From the NCBI RefSeq assembly GCF_018986915.1, contig NZ_CP076723.1, positions 4,554,228 through 4,618,227 of the forward strand: DNA of 64,000 nucleotides. Direction: 5' to 3'. Origin of the DNA: Geomonas oryzisoli (GTDB taxonomy: Bacteria; Desulfobacterota; Desulfuromonadia; Geobacterales; Geobacteraceae). A program made the position numbers and the translations under genes. The notes beneath the pieces were generated by a model. The model was not told the origin of the DNA, did not search any database, and saw nothing but the letters and a program-made list of their open reading frames with translations. This document shows positions 28,581 through 37,356 of the stretch, one piece after another. Numbering within the stretch: position 1 is the stretch's first letter; every line of letters begins with the position of its first letter.

Positions 28581-29585
28581 CTAGGGGGCGAGGTCTTCGA
28601 CTGCGGCGCGGAAGGCGTGCAGGTTCTTGGCGCGCTTGAGCTGCTTCAGCTCACGCTCCAACTCGTGGTCCTCCACGTTGGAAACCACACCCTTGATCTT
28701 GCCGAGCACCTGCATGTCCCCGCAGAAGAGTTTGCCGTAAAGGGGCAGCAGGTCGCTCAGGTAGCGGTGCAGCATGGCACGCCTCTCGGCACGATCCGGT
28801 TCGGCGGCGGCGCGGCCGCGCAGCCTCTCGAAAAGCATCGGCTCGCCGATGCCGCCGCGACCCAGCATGAGGCCGGCCGCCCCGGTTTGTTCCAGCAGTT
28901 CCAGGCCGAATGCGGCGCTCCTGATGTCGCCGTTGGCGATCACGGGAATGGAGGTCCGCTTGATCACTTCGGCGGTGACGGCGTGGTCGGCGAAACCTTC
29001 GTAGGCCTGGCGCACAGTGCGCGGGTGCAGCACCAGGAAATCGACCCGGGAGCTCTCGAAGAGGGGGAGCAGCGAGAAGATCTGCTGCGGATCGTCGTAC
29101 CCGGCGCGGATCTTGACCGAGAACGAACCGCGGACTTCCTCACGCAATGCCGGAATGATTTCTTCCAGAAGCTCCGGGCGCTTCAGCATCCCGCCCCCGG
29201 TCAGCCCACTGGTCATGCGCCCGTAGGGGCAACCCATGTTCAGGTTGATGTGTCTCGCACCGGCGTTCTGTGCGGTGCGCGCGGCGGCAACCAGCGCGTC
29301 CCTGCCGTGCCCGATCAACTGCACCACCAGCGGCACCCCGTTTTCCTCCGCGGCACATTCGCGCACGTCCCCCGGCATGAGCAGCTTCTTCTCGGACTGG
29401 GAGTTGACGCGCATGAACTCGGTCCATACCACGTCCGGCCGCACCCACGTGGTGAACAGCTCGCGCAGCGCGCGGTTGGTGAGCCCCTGCATGGGGGCGA
29501 GCATGAGCGGCTTCTCTCCCGGAGTCCAGGGGAGCACGTTGGCCGTTTGAGGATTGGTTGCGGGATTTGCTTCGGTATTCTGCAT
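28581..29585 (-). CDS. tRNA-dihydrouridine synthase family protein
   Basis: The 334-residue FMN-dependent TIM-barrel protein has Dus motifs: LAPMQGLTN, the catalytic cysteine in NMGCPYGRMTSG, VKIRAGYDD, HPRTVRQAYEG, VIANGDI and LMLGRGGIGEP. It reduces uridine to dihydrouridine in tRNA D-loops. MTSGLTGGG in place of the usual KVxxxGAG suggests a divergent subgroup, so the exact position modified is not assigned. Confidence 0.9.
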   Translation of the reverse strand: MQNTEANPATNPQTANVLPWTPGEKPLMLAPMQGLTNRALRELFTTWVRPDVVWTEFMRVNSQSEKKLLMPGDVRECAAEENGVPLVVQLIGHGRDALVAAARTAQNAGARHINLNMGCPYGRMTSGLTGGGMLKRPELLEEIIPALREEVRGSFSVKIRAGYDDPQQIFSLLPLFESSRVDFLVLHPRTVRQAYEGFADHAVTAEVIKRTSIPVIANGDIRSAAFGLELLEQTGAAGLMLGRGGIGEPMLFERLRGRAAAEPDRAERRAMLHRYLSDLLPLYGKLFCGDMQVLGKIKGVVSNVEDHELERELKQLKRAKNLHAFRAAVEDLAP

Positions 29586-29648
29586 GCTTTTCAGGATGAT
29601 GCGTTTTGGGGTACGGGATCAGCTCCGGGACGGGGCTGTCCTAAAAAC

Positions 29649-29704
29649 TGTAGGGGCGAATAATCATTCGCCCCCACACTTCGACCGGCAACTTGTGCCC
29701 CCCT
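29649..29704. repeat. Partial copy of the TGTAGGGGCGAAT repeat
   Basis: The palindromic half TGTAGGGGCGAATAATCATT plus CGCCCCC is the same as at 12886-12911. The second half is reduced to GCCCCCCTAC near 29694-29704. Non-coding, between dus and the isomerase gene. Confidence 0.6.
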
Positions 29705-29719
29705 ACGGGGACGATCAAG

Positions 29720-30226
29720 TTACAGGATTTCCAGCAGTTCGATCTCGTAGGTGATGTCTTCGCCGGCCAGCGGGTGGTTGGCGTCGACCACGATGGCGGT
29801 CTCGTTCACCTCGACCACGACCACGTCTACCGGCTCGTCGTCGTCGCCGGTCAGCTCGAGCTCCATGCCGACTTCCGGCTCGATGTCACCGGTGAGCTGC
29901 TCGCGGCTGATGGCGAACACCTCGTCCTCGTCGTACTCGCCGAAGGCGTCCTCGGCCGGGATCACGATGGTCTTCTTCTCGCCCGGTGCCATGCCGACCA
30001 GCGCCTCTTCGATCTGCGGGAAGAAGTCCTCGTTGCCGATGGTGATCTCCATCGGGCCGTGCTCGCCGCAGCCGCAGCCGTCGTCTTCGCAGCCGTCATC
30101 GCCGCAGCCGCAATCGTCATCTTCGCAGCAACCGGAATCGCCGATGGTGGTATCGATGATGGTGCCATCTTCCAAGCTGCCGGTGTAGTTGATCTTTACT
30201 TTGTCGCCTTGCTTTGCAATTGCCAT
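29720..30226 (-). CDS. FKBP-type peptidyl-prolyl isomerase (SlyD-like) with Cys/Asp-rich insertion
   Basis: The 168-residue protein has an FKBP start (GDKVKINYTGSLEDGTIIDTT), a core with FFPQIEEALVGMAPGEKK, and an IF-domain (PAEDAFGEYDEDEVFAISREQL) as in SlyD. Between residues about 29 and 57 an inserted loop carries seven cysteines, ten or more acidic residues and one His. Classical SlyD has its metal-binding residues in a C-terminal tail; here the end (ELLEIL) has none. It may bind nickel, zinc or other soft metals. Alone, with its own upstream region. Confidence 0.88.
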   Translation of the reverse strand: MAIAKQGDKVKINYTGSLEDGTIIDTTIGDSGCCEDDDCGCGDDGCEDDGCGCGEHGPMEITIGNEDFFPQIEEALVGMAPGEKKTIVIPAEDAFGEYDEDEVFAISREQLTGDIEPEVGMELELTGDDDEPVDVVVVEVNETAIVVDANHPLAGEDITYEIELLEIL

Positions 30227-30445
30227 TTTTACTCGGTTCCTTCTAATGGGGTTGATGTCTAGCTCCAGGCTATTCCCGGATGGTACGTGGGACGGTGCCC
30301 GCTAGTCCAGCAAAATCTGGTGCCGGCTCTCTTTTTTTGTCCGCTGTGACTGCGTCGCAGCCCCCTTTGTCTGGACAATCGTCACTTTACTGCGCGGGTC
30401 TCCTTGTGGAATCATTATCTATAGGGGGGAAGGAGGATTCGGGTC

Positions 30446-30652
30446 ATGTCGGAAACGAAGAAGAAAGTGACGATGGAAGAGTGGAACTCCAGGTTCAGGT
30501 CCCTCGGGGTGGACGACAACATCATGGGGCACTGGCATACCCTGTTCGAAAGGGAAAACCCCTCGGGGCACCAGAGCTTTCTTGAATGGCTGGGGCTTCC
30601 CGAGGAGCGGATCGCGCAGGTGCGCGCCAAATCCGCGGAGTCGAAAAAATAA
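30446..30652 (+). CDS. Small hypothetical protein, 68 aa
   Basis: The 68-residue soluble protein is rich in charged residues (MSETKKKVTMEEWNSRFRSL, GHWHTLFERE, FLEWLGLPEERIAQVRA). AAGGAGG precedes the ATG and an intrinsic terminator follows directly, which supports a real single-gene unit. Family not recognised. Confidence 0.65.
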   Translation: MSETKKKVTMEEWNSRFRSLGVDDNIMGHWHTLFERENPSGHQSFLEWLGLPEERIAQVRAKSAESKK

Positions 30653-30665
30653 GCCCACCTCAAAA

Positions 30666-30692
30666 AAAGCCGCCACGGGTAGTGGCGGCTTT
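30666..30692 (+). terminator. Intrinsic terminator
   Basis: The stem AAAGCCGCCAC / GTGGCGGCTTT with a five-base loop lies just after the 68-residue gene. The A-run before the stem and the T-run after it let it work in both directions. Confidence 0.8.
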
Positions 30693-30757
30693 GTCGAAAA
30701 GCAGGTTGGTATTCGCCCCCTTTGGGGCGTTTTTTTTTAGCTCGACCCCGCCTCCGC

Positions 30758-31216
30758 CTACCGGGAGGCTTTCTTCACCGCGAAGCTGTAGCACTGCAGG
30801 TAGGTGAGGATGGTGAGCAGGAAGCTGTAGATGATGACGCTGAGGATGAAGGGATCGGACGGGGCGGCCAGGGCGAAGATGAAGTAGAAGCCCAGCACGG
30901 ACATCTTGGTCACGTCGGTCCATCTCTTTTTCTTGGCGAACTCCTTGGCCTCCTCCTGGGTCGGCGTCTTCCCGGCCAGGTCGATGTCACGCTCGGCTTC
31001 CTTGGCCGCGAACCTGTAGATGGGGTAGAACAGCAGCATCTGGATCACGAAGGCGTACAGCACGCCGTTCATGAAGCGATATCCCCTGTTCAGGGCCTGC
31101 AGCCGCTGCTGAAAGTTGACCGCAGTGTACACCAGCAGGGCGATCAGCCCGAACTGCGCCACGGCAAAAATCTTTATCGTCTTGTTGATCTTCTTCAGGT
31201 CCAGGGTCGCCGCCAT
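30758..31216 (-). CDS. Hypothetical membrane protein, 152 aa
   Basis: The 152-residue protein has four predicted membrane helices (about residues 14-32, 48-68, 104-122 and 126-145) and a charged cytoplasmic loop KEAERDIDLAGKTPTQEEAK. AAGGAGG precedes the ATG. Not recognised; single-gene unit. Confidence 0.7.
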   Translation of the reverse strand: MAATLDLKKINKTIKIFAVAQFGLIALLVYTAVNFQQRLQALNRGYRFMNGVLYAFVIQMLLFYPIYRFAAKEAERDIDLAGKTPTQEEAKEFAKKKRWTDVTKMSVLGFYFIFALAAPSDPFILSVIIYSFLLTILTYLQCYSFAVKKASR

Positions 31217-31445
31217 GTCACCTCCTTGCGTGGATTTGCTGCTGCAGCCTTAACTGCGCCATACCATAGCAAATAAAATGATGTTATACAACAGAAGAGT
31301 CTTGGCAGCAGCTACCGCTCTTTTTGCATTGAACCATGTCCGGGAATCTAGTAAGTTGGAGCGACTTCACGCACGGGTAGGGCACAAAGTGCACTGCCCG
31401 CTGTTTTATTGATGATTAGAAGCCCCCGGACAAAGGAGCTTTTCC

Positions 31446-32093
31446 ATGGATGCGACACTGAACGCCATCGAAGTCAGAGTGCTTGGTTCCCTGATCGAGA
31501 AGGAACTGACCACGCCTGAGTACTACCCCCTTTCCCTGAACGCGCTGGTGAACGCCTGCAACCAGAAATCGAACCGCGACCCGGTTACCAGCCTCGATGA
31601 GGCCGAGGTGACCGGTGCCCTGGACGCGCTGCGTTTCAAGCAGTTCGCGCTCCTCTCCGGAGCCGGCGGCAGGGTCTCCAAGTACCGCCACGCGCTGGTG
31701 GAGAAGTTTCGGTTCACCCCGGCCGAGCTCGCGCTTTTATGCGAGTTGATGCTGCGCGGCCCGCAGACCGTGGGCGAGCTGAGGACGCGAGGCGAGCGGA
31801 TGCACGCCTTTGCCGATCTGGCCGAGGTGGAGGCGGTGCTGCAGGACCTCATGGAGAGGACGCCTCCGCTGGTGACGCGCCTGCCGGTTCAACCCGGTCG
31901 CAAGGAACCCCGCTACTGCCAGCTCCTGTCGGGCGAGCCGGATCTTACGGAGCTGGCGGCCGCGTCGGAAGGCGGAAGGGGTGGCGCGGACAACAAACGG
32001 ATCGCGGAACTGGAGCAGGAGGTTGCCGCCCTGCGCGAGGAGGTGGCGGTCCTGCGCCAGACCATCGCCGATTTCAAGAAAACTTTCGAATAG
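31446..32093 (+). CDS. DUF480 / YceH family protein
   Basis: The 215-residue protein matches the YceH (DUF480) family: LNAIEVRVLGSLIEKELTTP, YYPLSLNALVNACNQKSNRD, and LMLRGPQTVGELRTR, two winged-helix repeats. A C-terminal coiled coil (ELEQEVAALREEVAVLRQTI) follows. Molecular function unknown; winged helices suggest nucleic-acid or protein binding. AAAGGAG precedes the ATG; nine bases separate it from the next gene. Confidence 0.9.
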   Translation: MDATLNAIEVRVLGSLIEKELTTPEYYPLSLNALVNACNQKSNRDPVTSLDEAEVTGALDALRFKQFALLSGAGGRVSKYRHALVEKFRFTPAELALLCELMLRGPQTVGELRTRGERMHAFADLAEVEAVLQDLMERTPPLVTRLPVQPGRKEPRYCQLLSGEPDLTELAAASEGGRGGADNKRIAELEQEVAALREEVAVLRQTIADFKKTFE

Positions 32094-32102
32094 GAGTTTG
32101 AG

Positions 32103-32405
32103 ATGACTGATGCCAAGGAGGAACTAGCCACCAAGGTCGATATCGCCGACTGGCTTTCGCTCAGGGCGCACCTGGAGCGCGGCGGGGTGATCGTGGTGGA
32201 TCCCTTGCTGGAACTTGCCGAGGTGGGGGCGGCGCTGGCGGCGGACGAGGTGCAGGCGGTGCAGCGTTGGCTGTCGACTTCGCTTTTGAGCAAGCCGAGC
32301 CTGGAGCAGATACAGAAGTGGGATGCCGACAAGGGGAAGATTTTCAACTGCCTGATCATCTCGCCGTACGTCTTGATTCAGGAGCCGACCCCGCAAAACC
32401 CTTAA
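32103..32405 (+). CDS. DUF2288 family protein
   Basis: The 100-residue protein shows the DUF2288 pattern (WLSLRAHLERGGVIVVDPLL, LAEVGAALAADE, and the end FNCLIISPYVLIQE). Function unknown. AGGAG lies before the ATG; it forms a two-gene unit with the DUF480 gene. Confidence 0.85.
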   Translation: MTDAKEELATKVDIADWLSLRAHLERGGVIVVDPLLELAEVGAALAADEVQAVQRWLSTSLLSKPSLEQIQKWDADKGKIFNCLIISPYVLIQEPTPQNP

Positions 32406-32418
32406 TGCAAAGAGGGGA

Positions 32419-32510
32419 GGGGACTGGCTCCGCCAGGTGCCTGTCCCCTTGGCGGCTGAGCTGAAAGGAGCGTTCCGATAAAGGGACAGGCACCTAACGG
32501 AGCCAGTCCC
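32419..32510. repeat. Hairpin repeat, GGGACAGGCTCC family, copy 2
   Basis: The left half GGGGACTGGCTCCGCCAGGT continues into GCCTGTCCCC and the right half AAGGGACAGGCACC into CGGAGCCAGTCCC. Same design as 25944-26050. It follows the DUF2288 stop codon and could end that transcript. Confidence 0.65.
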
Positions 32511-32551
32511 TTCCCTGATGATCTTTGCTTGCAGCCTAAAAGGAGGGCGAT

Positions 32552-33274
32552 ATGGAAAAGGAATACGCCGAGGTAACCTGCGCTAGTTGCAGCGCGGTCT
32601 GGCAGAAGAAAGGAACCACCAACTGCTGGAGCGGCGATCCCGCCACGGCACCGCCCAGACCGGGCAACTGCCCCGCCGACAGACATGCCGCGGTGGTAAA
32701 GGAAACGGCGGAGCTCATGAAAGGGGAGAGCGAGGACGCCAAGATGGCCTTCGTGGCGGCCCGCGTGGAAGGCCTTTGCTACCAGCCGATCCCCGGCAGC
32801 GATGCGGTGAACGCGCGCTGGACCCGCGTCGAGGATACCATCGCTTTCGCAAAACTCATGGGGTACCAGAGGATCGGCATCGCCACCTGCATCGGGCTGC
32901 TCGACGAGTGCGAGCGGTTAGTCGCCATCCTGAAGGCCCAGGGCTTCACCCCGTTCAGCGTCTGCTGCAAGGCGGGGAGCATCGACAAGAAGGAGTTGGG
33001 ACTGGCCGAGACAGACAAGGTGCGTCCCGGCACCTTCGAACCCGCCTGCAACCCGATCGCCCAGGCGGAAATCTGCAACGACCTCGACACCGACATGAAC
33101 ATGATCGTCGGTCTGTGCGTCGGCCACGACATGCTCTTCAACAAGTACTCGAAGGCCCCGGTCACTACCCTGGTGGTGAAGGACCGCGTCACCGGCCACA
33201 ACCCCGCCGCCGTGCTCTACGGCCAAAATTTCTACTATAAGCGGCTCCAGAAGGGGCCTATGGTCGTCGAGTAG
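32552..33274 (+). CDS. DUF1847 family putative metal-binding protein
   Basis: The 240-residue cysteine-rich protein matches the DUF1847 family: CASCSAVWQKKGTTNCW near the start, IGIATCIGLLDEC, FSVCCKAG, and CNPIAQAEICNDLDTDMN with VGLCVGHDMLF. Nine or more cysteines suggest a metal centre. Function unknown. AAGGAGG precedes the ATG. The 3' end overlaps a small convergent gene by 17 bp. Confidence 0.88.
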   Translation: MEKEYAEVTCASCSAVWQKKGTTNCWSGDPATAPPRPGNCPADRHAAVVKETAELMKGESEDAKMAFVAARVEGLCYQPIPGSDAVNARWTRVEDTIAFAKLMGYQRIGIATCIGLLDECERLVAILKAQGFTPFSVCCKAGSIDKKELGLAETDKVRPGTFEPACNPIAQAEICNDLDTDMNMIVGLCVGHDMLFNKYSKAPVTTLVVKDRVTGHNPAAVLYGQNFYYKRLQKGPMVVE

Positions 33275-33461
33275 CGGAAAGCGGCTGCAGCACCCACCTG
33301 TTTTCTGCGGCCACGAATACCGGCACCTCCCTCCGCCCGTAGGGGGGAGGTGCTATCGCGGTCGCGCCGGCTGGAACGTTCAGACCGCCGGCCATGGCAT
33401 CATCGGCATAATCCTCGCCGAGGTAGAGGCCGTCTTCCGTATTGAAAAGGTAGATCTTCAT
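33258..33461 (-). CDS. Small hypothetical protein, 67 aa
   Basis: The 67-residue protein (MKIYLFNTEDGLYLGEDYAD) has no membrane segment. GGGGAGGA lies five bases before the ATG, which supports translation. Convergent with, and slightly overlapping, the DUF1847 gene. Family not recognised. Confidence 0.6.
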   Translation of the reverse strand: MKIYLFNTEDGLYLGEDYADDAMAGGLNVPAGATAIAPPPYGRREVPVFVAAENRWVLQPLSATRRP

Positions 33462-33614
33462 GTCGTCCTCCCCATGTTTTCCGTAATCTCCGATCTCCCG
33501 ACCGGTTCTCCCAATCTCATGATTTCACCATAGCGCTTCGCGGATAAAGGCGGGATCAAGATCGAGCGCAAAGGCGTCATGAACTGATCAAGATCTTCCG
33601 ACGCCGCACGCCCT

Positions 33615-33664
33615 CTTGATACTTTCTTGATGCGCCCGGCCGCATCTTGACACCCTCTTTATGC
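33615..33664 (+). promoter_or_regulatory. Two pairs of 11-bp-spaced direct repeats upstream of the potassium locus
   Basis: CTTGATAC (33615) and CTTGATGC (33626) are 11 bp apart; CTTGACAC (33646) and CTTTATGC (33657) are also 11 bp apart; the pairs are 31 bp (three helical turns) apart. OmpR/PhoB-type regulators such as KdpE bind tandem half-sites at this spacing. The response regulator at 37346-38050 is the natural candidate. Confidence 0.6.
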
Positions 33665-33725
33665 CGCACGCGGTAGCATCGTCCCAGGGCCGAAAGAGAA
33701 GAGGCCGGTTCAGGGAGGAGCGAGC

Positions 33726-35708
33726 ATGGGACAGGAACTGCCTGCGGCAAGGCAAAATCTGGTCAAACGAGTGGCGACGGCTGTTTTCGGGGCGCCGAAA
33801 TACCTGAAGGACCCGAGCCTTTTTCACAAGATGTCGCTCATCCCGGTGCTGGCCTGGGTCGGATTGGGTGCGGACGGGCTTTCCTCGTCGTCCTACGGTC
33901 CCGAGGAGGCGTTCCGGGCCCTGGGAAGCCACACCTACCTCGCGATCACGCTCGGAACCTTCACGGCGCTCACGGTATTTATCATCTCCTACGCCTATTC
34001 CCGCATCATCGAGCACTTCCCGCACGGCGGCGGGGGCTACATCGTGGCGACGCACATGCTGGGGGAACGGGCGGGGGTGGTCTCGGGGAGCGCCCTCCTG
34101 GTCGACTACGTGCTGACCATCACAGTCTCCATAGCCTCCTGCGTCGATGCCCTGTTCAGCTACATCCCTACGCACTTTCACGCCTACAAGGTCGAGGTGG
34201 CATGTGTCCTGGCCGTGGTGCTGATCGTGCTTAACATCAGGGGGGTGAAGGAATCGATCGCCGTCATGGCCCCGATCTTCATGGTCTTCGTCGCGACACA
34301 CGCGCTCCTTCTGCTGGACGGCATCTTCACCCACACCGACCGTTTTGCGCCGCTTGCCGCCGGGTTTCGCTCCGGGCTCTCACATGACCTCTCCACCATC
34401 GGCGTCTTCGGCATCATGATGCTCTTCCTGCGCGCCTATTCCCTGGGGGGCGGGACCTATACCGGCATAGAAGCGGTCTCAAACGGCCTGCAGATCATGC
34501 GCGAGCCGCGGGTGCAGACCGGAAAGAGGACCATGATGTACATGGCGAGCTCGCTTGCGTTCACCGCCGGCCTGCTCTTTCTCTGCTATACGCTGATCGG
34601 GGTCCGGCCGGTGGAGGGGAAGACGCTGAACTCGGTGCTGGCGGACGCCCTCTTCGCCGACTGGCCGCTGGGCGGCGTGCTTGCATTCGTGACCATCTTC
34701 TCCGAAGGGGCATTGCTCCTGGTTGCCGCGCAGGCCGGGTTCGTCGACGGCCCGCGCGTCATGTCCAACATGGCGGTCGACTCCTGGCTGCCGCACCGCT
34801 TCGCGGCGCTTTCGGTGCGCCTCACCATGCGCAACGGCATCGTCCTGATGGGACTCGCCTCCATCGTGCTCCTGGTCTACACCGGCGGCAGCGTCTCCGC
34901 GCTCGTGGTCATGTACTCCATCAACGTCTTTCTTACCTTTTCCCTGTCGCAGCTCGGCATGTCGCGGTTCTACATCCAGCGCCGCCACGAGGACCCGCAG
35001 TGGGTGCGGCACCTGTCGGTGCACCTGGTGGGCCTGGTCCTTTGTGCCACCATCCTGGCCGTCACCACCGTGGAGAAGTTCGCGGAAGGGGGATGGCTCA
35101 CCCTGCTCATCACCTCGGTCGTTATCGGCGTCTGCTACCTGATCAGGGGGCACTACCAGTCGGTGCGCAAGGGGATGGCGCAACTGGACGAGGCGCTGCT
35201 CGATTTCCCGACCACCGGCCCGGTCAACGAGGCGGCGCCCTCGCGCAACGATCCCACGGCGATCCAGCTCGTCTCCGCCTACTCCGGCTTCGGCGTGCAT
35301 ACGCTCCTTTCCATCCTCACCACCTTCCCCAGAACCTACAAGAACGTCATCTTCGTCTCGGTCGCCGTGATCGATTCGGGCTCGTTCAAGGGTGCCGAGG
35401 AGTTGGAGGCGCTGGAGCGGTCGGTTCAGGAGGGGCTTGTCAAATACGTGGCGCTGGCGAGAAGGCTCGGCTTTGCGGCGGACTACCGGCTGGCAGTGGC
35501 GACGGACGTGGTGGAGAGCGTGGTCCACATCTGCAAGGAACTGGGCGAGGAGTACCCGCGCTGCACCGTCTTCACCGGCCAGCTCACTTTCCGGCTGGAG
35601 AAGTTCTACCACCGGATGCTGCACAACGAGACCGCCTTCGCCATCCAGCGCCGCCTGCAGTGGGACGGCCTCACCACGGTGATACTGCCGATACGGGTGA
35701 GCATCTGA
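33726..35708 (+). CDS. KimA-like APC-superfamily potassium transporter
   Basis: The 660-residue protein has 12 predicted helices (residues about 35-470) and a cytoplasmic C-terminal domain. It shares with Bacillus KimA the motifs LGADGLSSSSYGPEEA, FPHGGGGYIVA, SGSALLVDYVLTITVSIA, and the end FYHRMLHNETAFAIQRRLQW. KimA is a high-affinity K+ importer regulated by c-di-AMP. The following KdpD/KdpE-like pair supports a potassium role. AGGAG lies before the ATG. The identification is by family resemblance. Confidence 0.85.
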   Translation: MGQELPAARQNLVKRVATAVFGAPKYLKDPSLFHKMSLIPVLAWVGLGADGLSSSSYGPEEAFRALGSHTYLAITLGTFTALTVFIISYAYSRIIEHFPHGGGGYIVATHMLGERAGVVSGSALLVDYVLTITVSIASCVDALFSYIPTHFHAYKVEVACVLAVVLIVLNIRGVKESIAVMAPIFMVFVATHALLLLDGIFTHTDRFAPLAAGFRSGLSHDLSTIGVFGIMMLFLRAYSLGGGTYTGIEAVSNGLQIMREPRVQTGKRTMMYMASSLAFTAGLLFLCYTLIGVRPVEGKTLNSVLADALFADWPLGGVLAFVTIFSEGALLLVAAQAGFVDGPRVMSNMAVDSWLPHRFAALSVRLTMRNGIVLMGLASIVLLVYTGGSVSALVVMYSINVFLTFSLSQLGMSRFYIQRRHEDPQWVRHLSVHLVGLVLCATILAVTTVEKFAEGGWLTLLITSVVIGVCYLIRGHYQSVRKGMAQLDEALLDFPTTGPVNEAAPSRNDPTAIQLVSAYSGFGVHTLLSILTTFPRTYKNVIFVSVAVIDSGSFKGAEELEALERSVQEGLVKYVALARRLGFAADYRLAVATDVVESVVHICKELGEEYPRCTVFTGQLTFRLEKFYHRMLHNETAFAIQRRLQWDGLTTVILPIRVSI

Positions 35709-35784
35709 GGTCCGGCTGTGTCCCGTCGACAGGAAAGGCGGGAAAACCGCTTGTATGGAGAGGCACTTCTGCTAGATTCGAAAT

Positions 35785-37356
35785 ATGAGCAAGAGCCGTG
35801 AGACATCCACATTAGAGAAAGCGCTGCTGCGGAGCAGACCGCACCCCGCGTGGTACCAGGGAGGGGGAGCGTACGCGGCCTCGGTCGCCCTGGTCGCGGT
35901 GGCGACGCTGCTGTGCGATCAGGCCCGCCCCTACCTCTCGCCGGTCAACATGGTGATGGGATACCTGCTGGTGGTGGTTGTGGCGGCGCTTTTTCTCGGA
36001 CGCCGCCCCGCACTGCTGAGCGCGTTTCTCGGCGTACTCGCCTTCGACTTCTATTTCGTGCCGCCCCGCCTCTCCTTCAGGATCGCGGACAAGGAATACC
36101 TGGTCACCTTCCTTGCCCTGTTTTCGGTGGGGCTCGTGATCAGCTCACTGGTGGCCAAGGCGCGGGAAAGTCTCGACGCGCTCAGGGTGCGCGAGCGGCA
36201 GACGGCGAGTCTGTACCGGCTGAGCCGCGATCTTGCGGCCGCGACCGACACGGTTTCCCTGGCGACTGCGGCGGTTGCCAACCTCGAGGACTCGCTGGGC
36301 AGCCAGGTGGCGCTGATCCTCGGGCAGGAGGGTGAGTTGGCGCCGGCGGCGGCAAGCCTGGGGTTCACCCTTGCCCCCGAGGCCCTGCAGGTCGCCGAGT
36401 GGTGCCTGCGATCCCGGCGTCTGGCCGGAACCGGCACCGATTCCTACGGCAGCGATCCGCTCACCTACGTGCCGCTCAAGGCCCTGGCGGAGACGCACGG
36501 GGTGCTGGCCCTCCGGTTGGAAGAACAAGACCTGCGGCTTGACGCGGACCTGCAGCGGCTGCTTGCCGCCTACGCCACCCAGATCGCCATGGCCCTGGAG
36601 CGGCTGCGCCTATTGCAACAGGCACAGGAGACGCGCATCCTCAAGGAACGCGAGAACCTGGAGCGGGCCCTGCTCAACTCGATCTCCCACGACCTGCGCA
36701 CCCCGCTCACGGCCATTACCGGTGCCCTGAGCGCGGTGCTGGAGGAAGGGGAGAAGCTCAACAGCGGGTCACGCACCGAGTTGCTGGAAACGGCCCGCGA
36801 GGAGGCGGCGCGTCTGAACCGTTTCGTCGGCAATCTCCTGGACATGACCCGGCTGGAGGCCGGCGTGTTGCAGTTGAAGAAGGAGCCGTGCGACGTGCAG
36901 GACCTGATAGGGACGGCGCTGGCGACGGTGGAGCCGCGCCTTCGGGAGGTGGCGGTGTCGGTGCGGTTGGCTCCGGAGCTCCCGCTGGTCTCCCTCGATT
37001 TCGTGCTGATGCTCCAGGTGCTGGTCAACCTGCTGGATAACGCGCTCAAGCATGCCGCAGCAGGAGGAGAGCTCGAGATCGATGCGCGCCTGGCGGGAGA
37101 ACGGCTGGTGCTCGGCGTGGCCGACCGCGGCCCGGGGGTCCCGGAAGCGGACCTGCCGCACATCTTCGAGAAGTTCTACCGCACTCCGGTCCCGGAGGTG
37201 GTGGGAGGGACCGGGCTCGGGCTTTCCATCTGCCGGGGCATCGTCGAGGCGCACGGCGGGTCGATCCGGGCGGCGAATAGGAAGGGGAAAGGATTGAGGA
37301 TCGTGGTGGAGGTGCCGCTTCATGCCGCTGAAGAAGGGAGAGCCGATGAAGGGTGA
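35785..37356 (+). CDS. KdpD-like sensor histidine kinase lacking the KdpD/Usp input domain
   Basis: The 523-residue kinase begins with the four-helix DUF4118 membrane domain of KdpD (residues about 25-125), then a GAF-like domain, HisKA with the phospho-acceptor in SISHDLRTPLTAITG, and HATPase_c with NLLDNALKHA, DRGPGVPEADL and GTGLGLSICRG. The N-terminal KdpD sensor and universal-stress domains are absent. It lies 76 bp after the KimA-like gene and overlaps its regulator by 11 bp. It probably senses K+ or turgor and controls the permease. Confidence 0.9.
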   Translation: MSKSRETSTLEKALLRSRPHPAWYQGGGAYAASVALVAVATLLCDQARPYLSPVNMVMGYLLVVVVAALFLGRRPALLSAFLGVLAFDFYFVPPRLSFRIADKEYLVTFLALFSVGLVISSLVAKARESLDALRVRERQTASLYRLSRDLAAATDTVSLATAAVANLEDSLGSQVALILGQEGELAPAAASLGFTLAPEALQVAEWCLRSRRLAGTGTDSYGSDPLTYVPLKALAETHGVLALRLEEQDLRLDADLQRLLAAYATQIAMALERLRLLQQAQETRILKERENLERALLNSISHDLRTPLTAITGALSAVLEEGEKLNSGSRTELLETAREEAARLNRFVGNLLDMTRLEAGVLQLKKEPCDVQDLIGTALATVEPRLREVAVSVRLAPELPLVSLDFVLMLQVLVNLLDNALKHAAAGGELEIDARLAGERLVLGVADRGPGVPEADLPHIFEKFYRTPVPEVVGGTGLGLSICRGIVEAHGGSIRAANRKGKGLRIVVEVPLHAAEEGRADEG

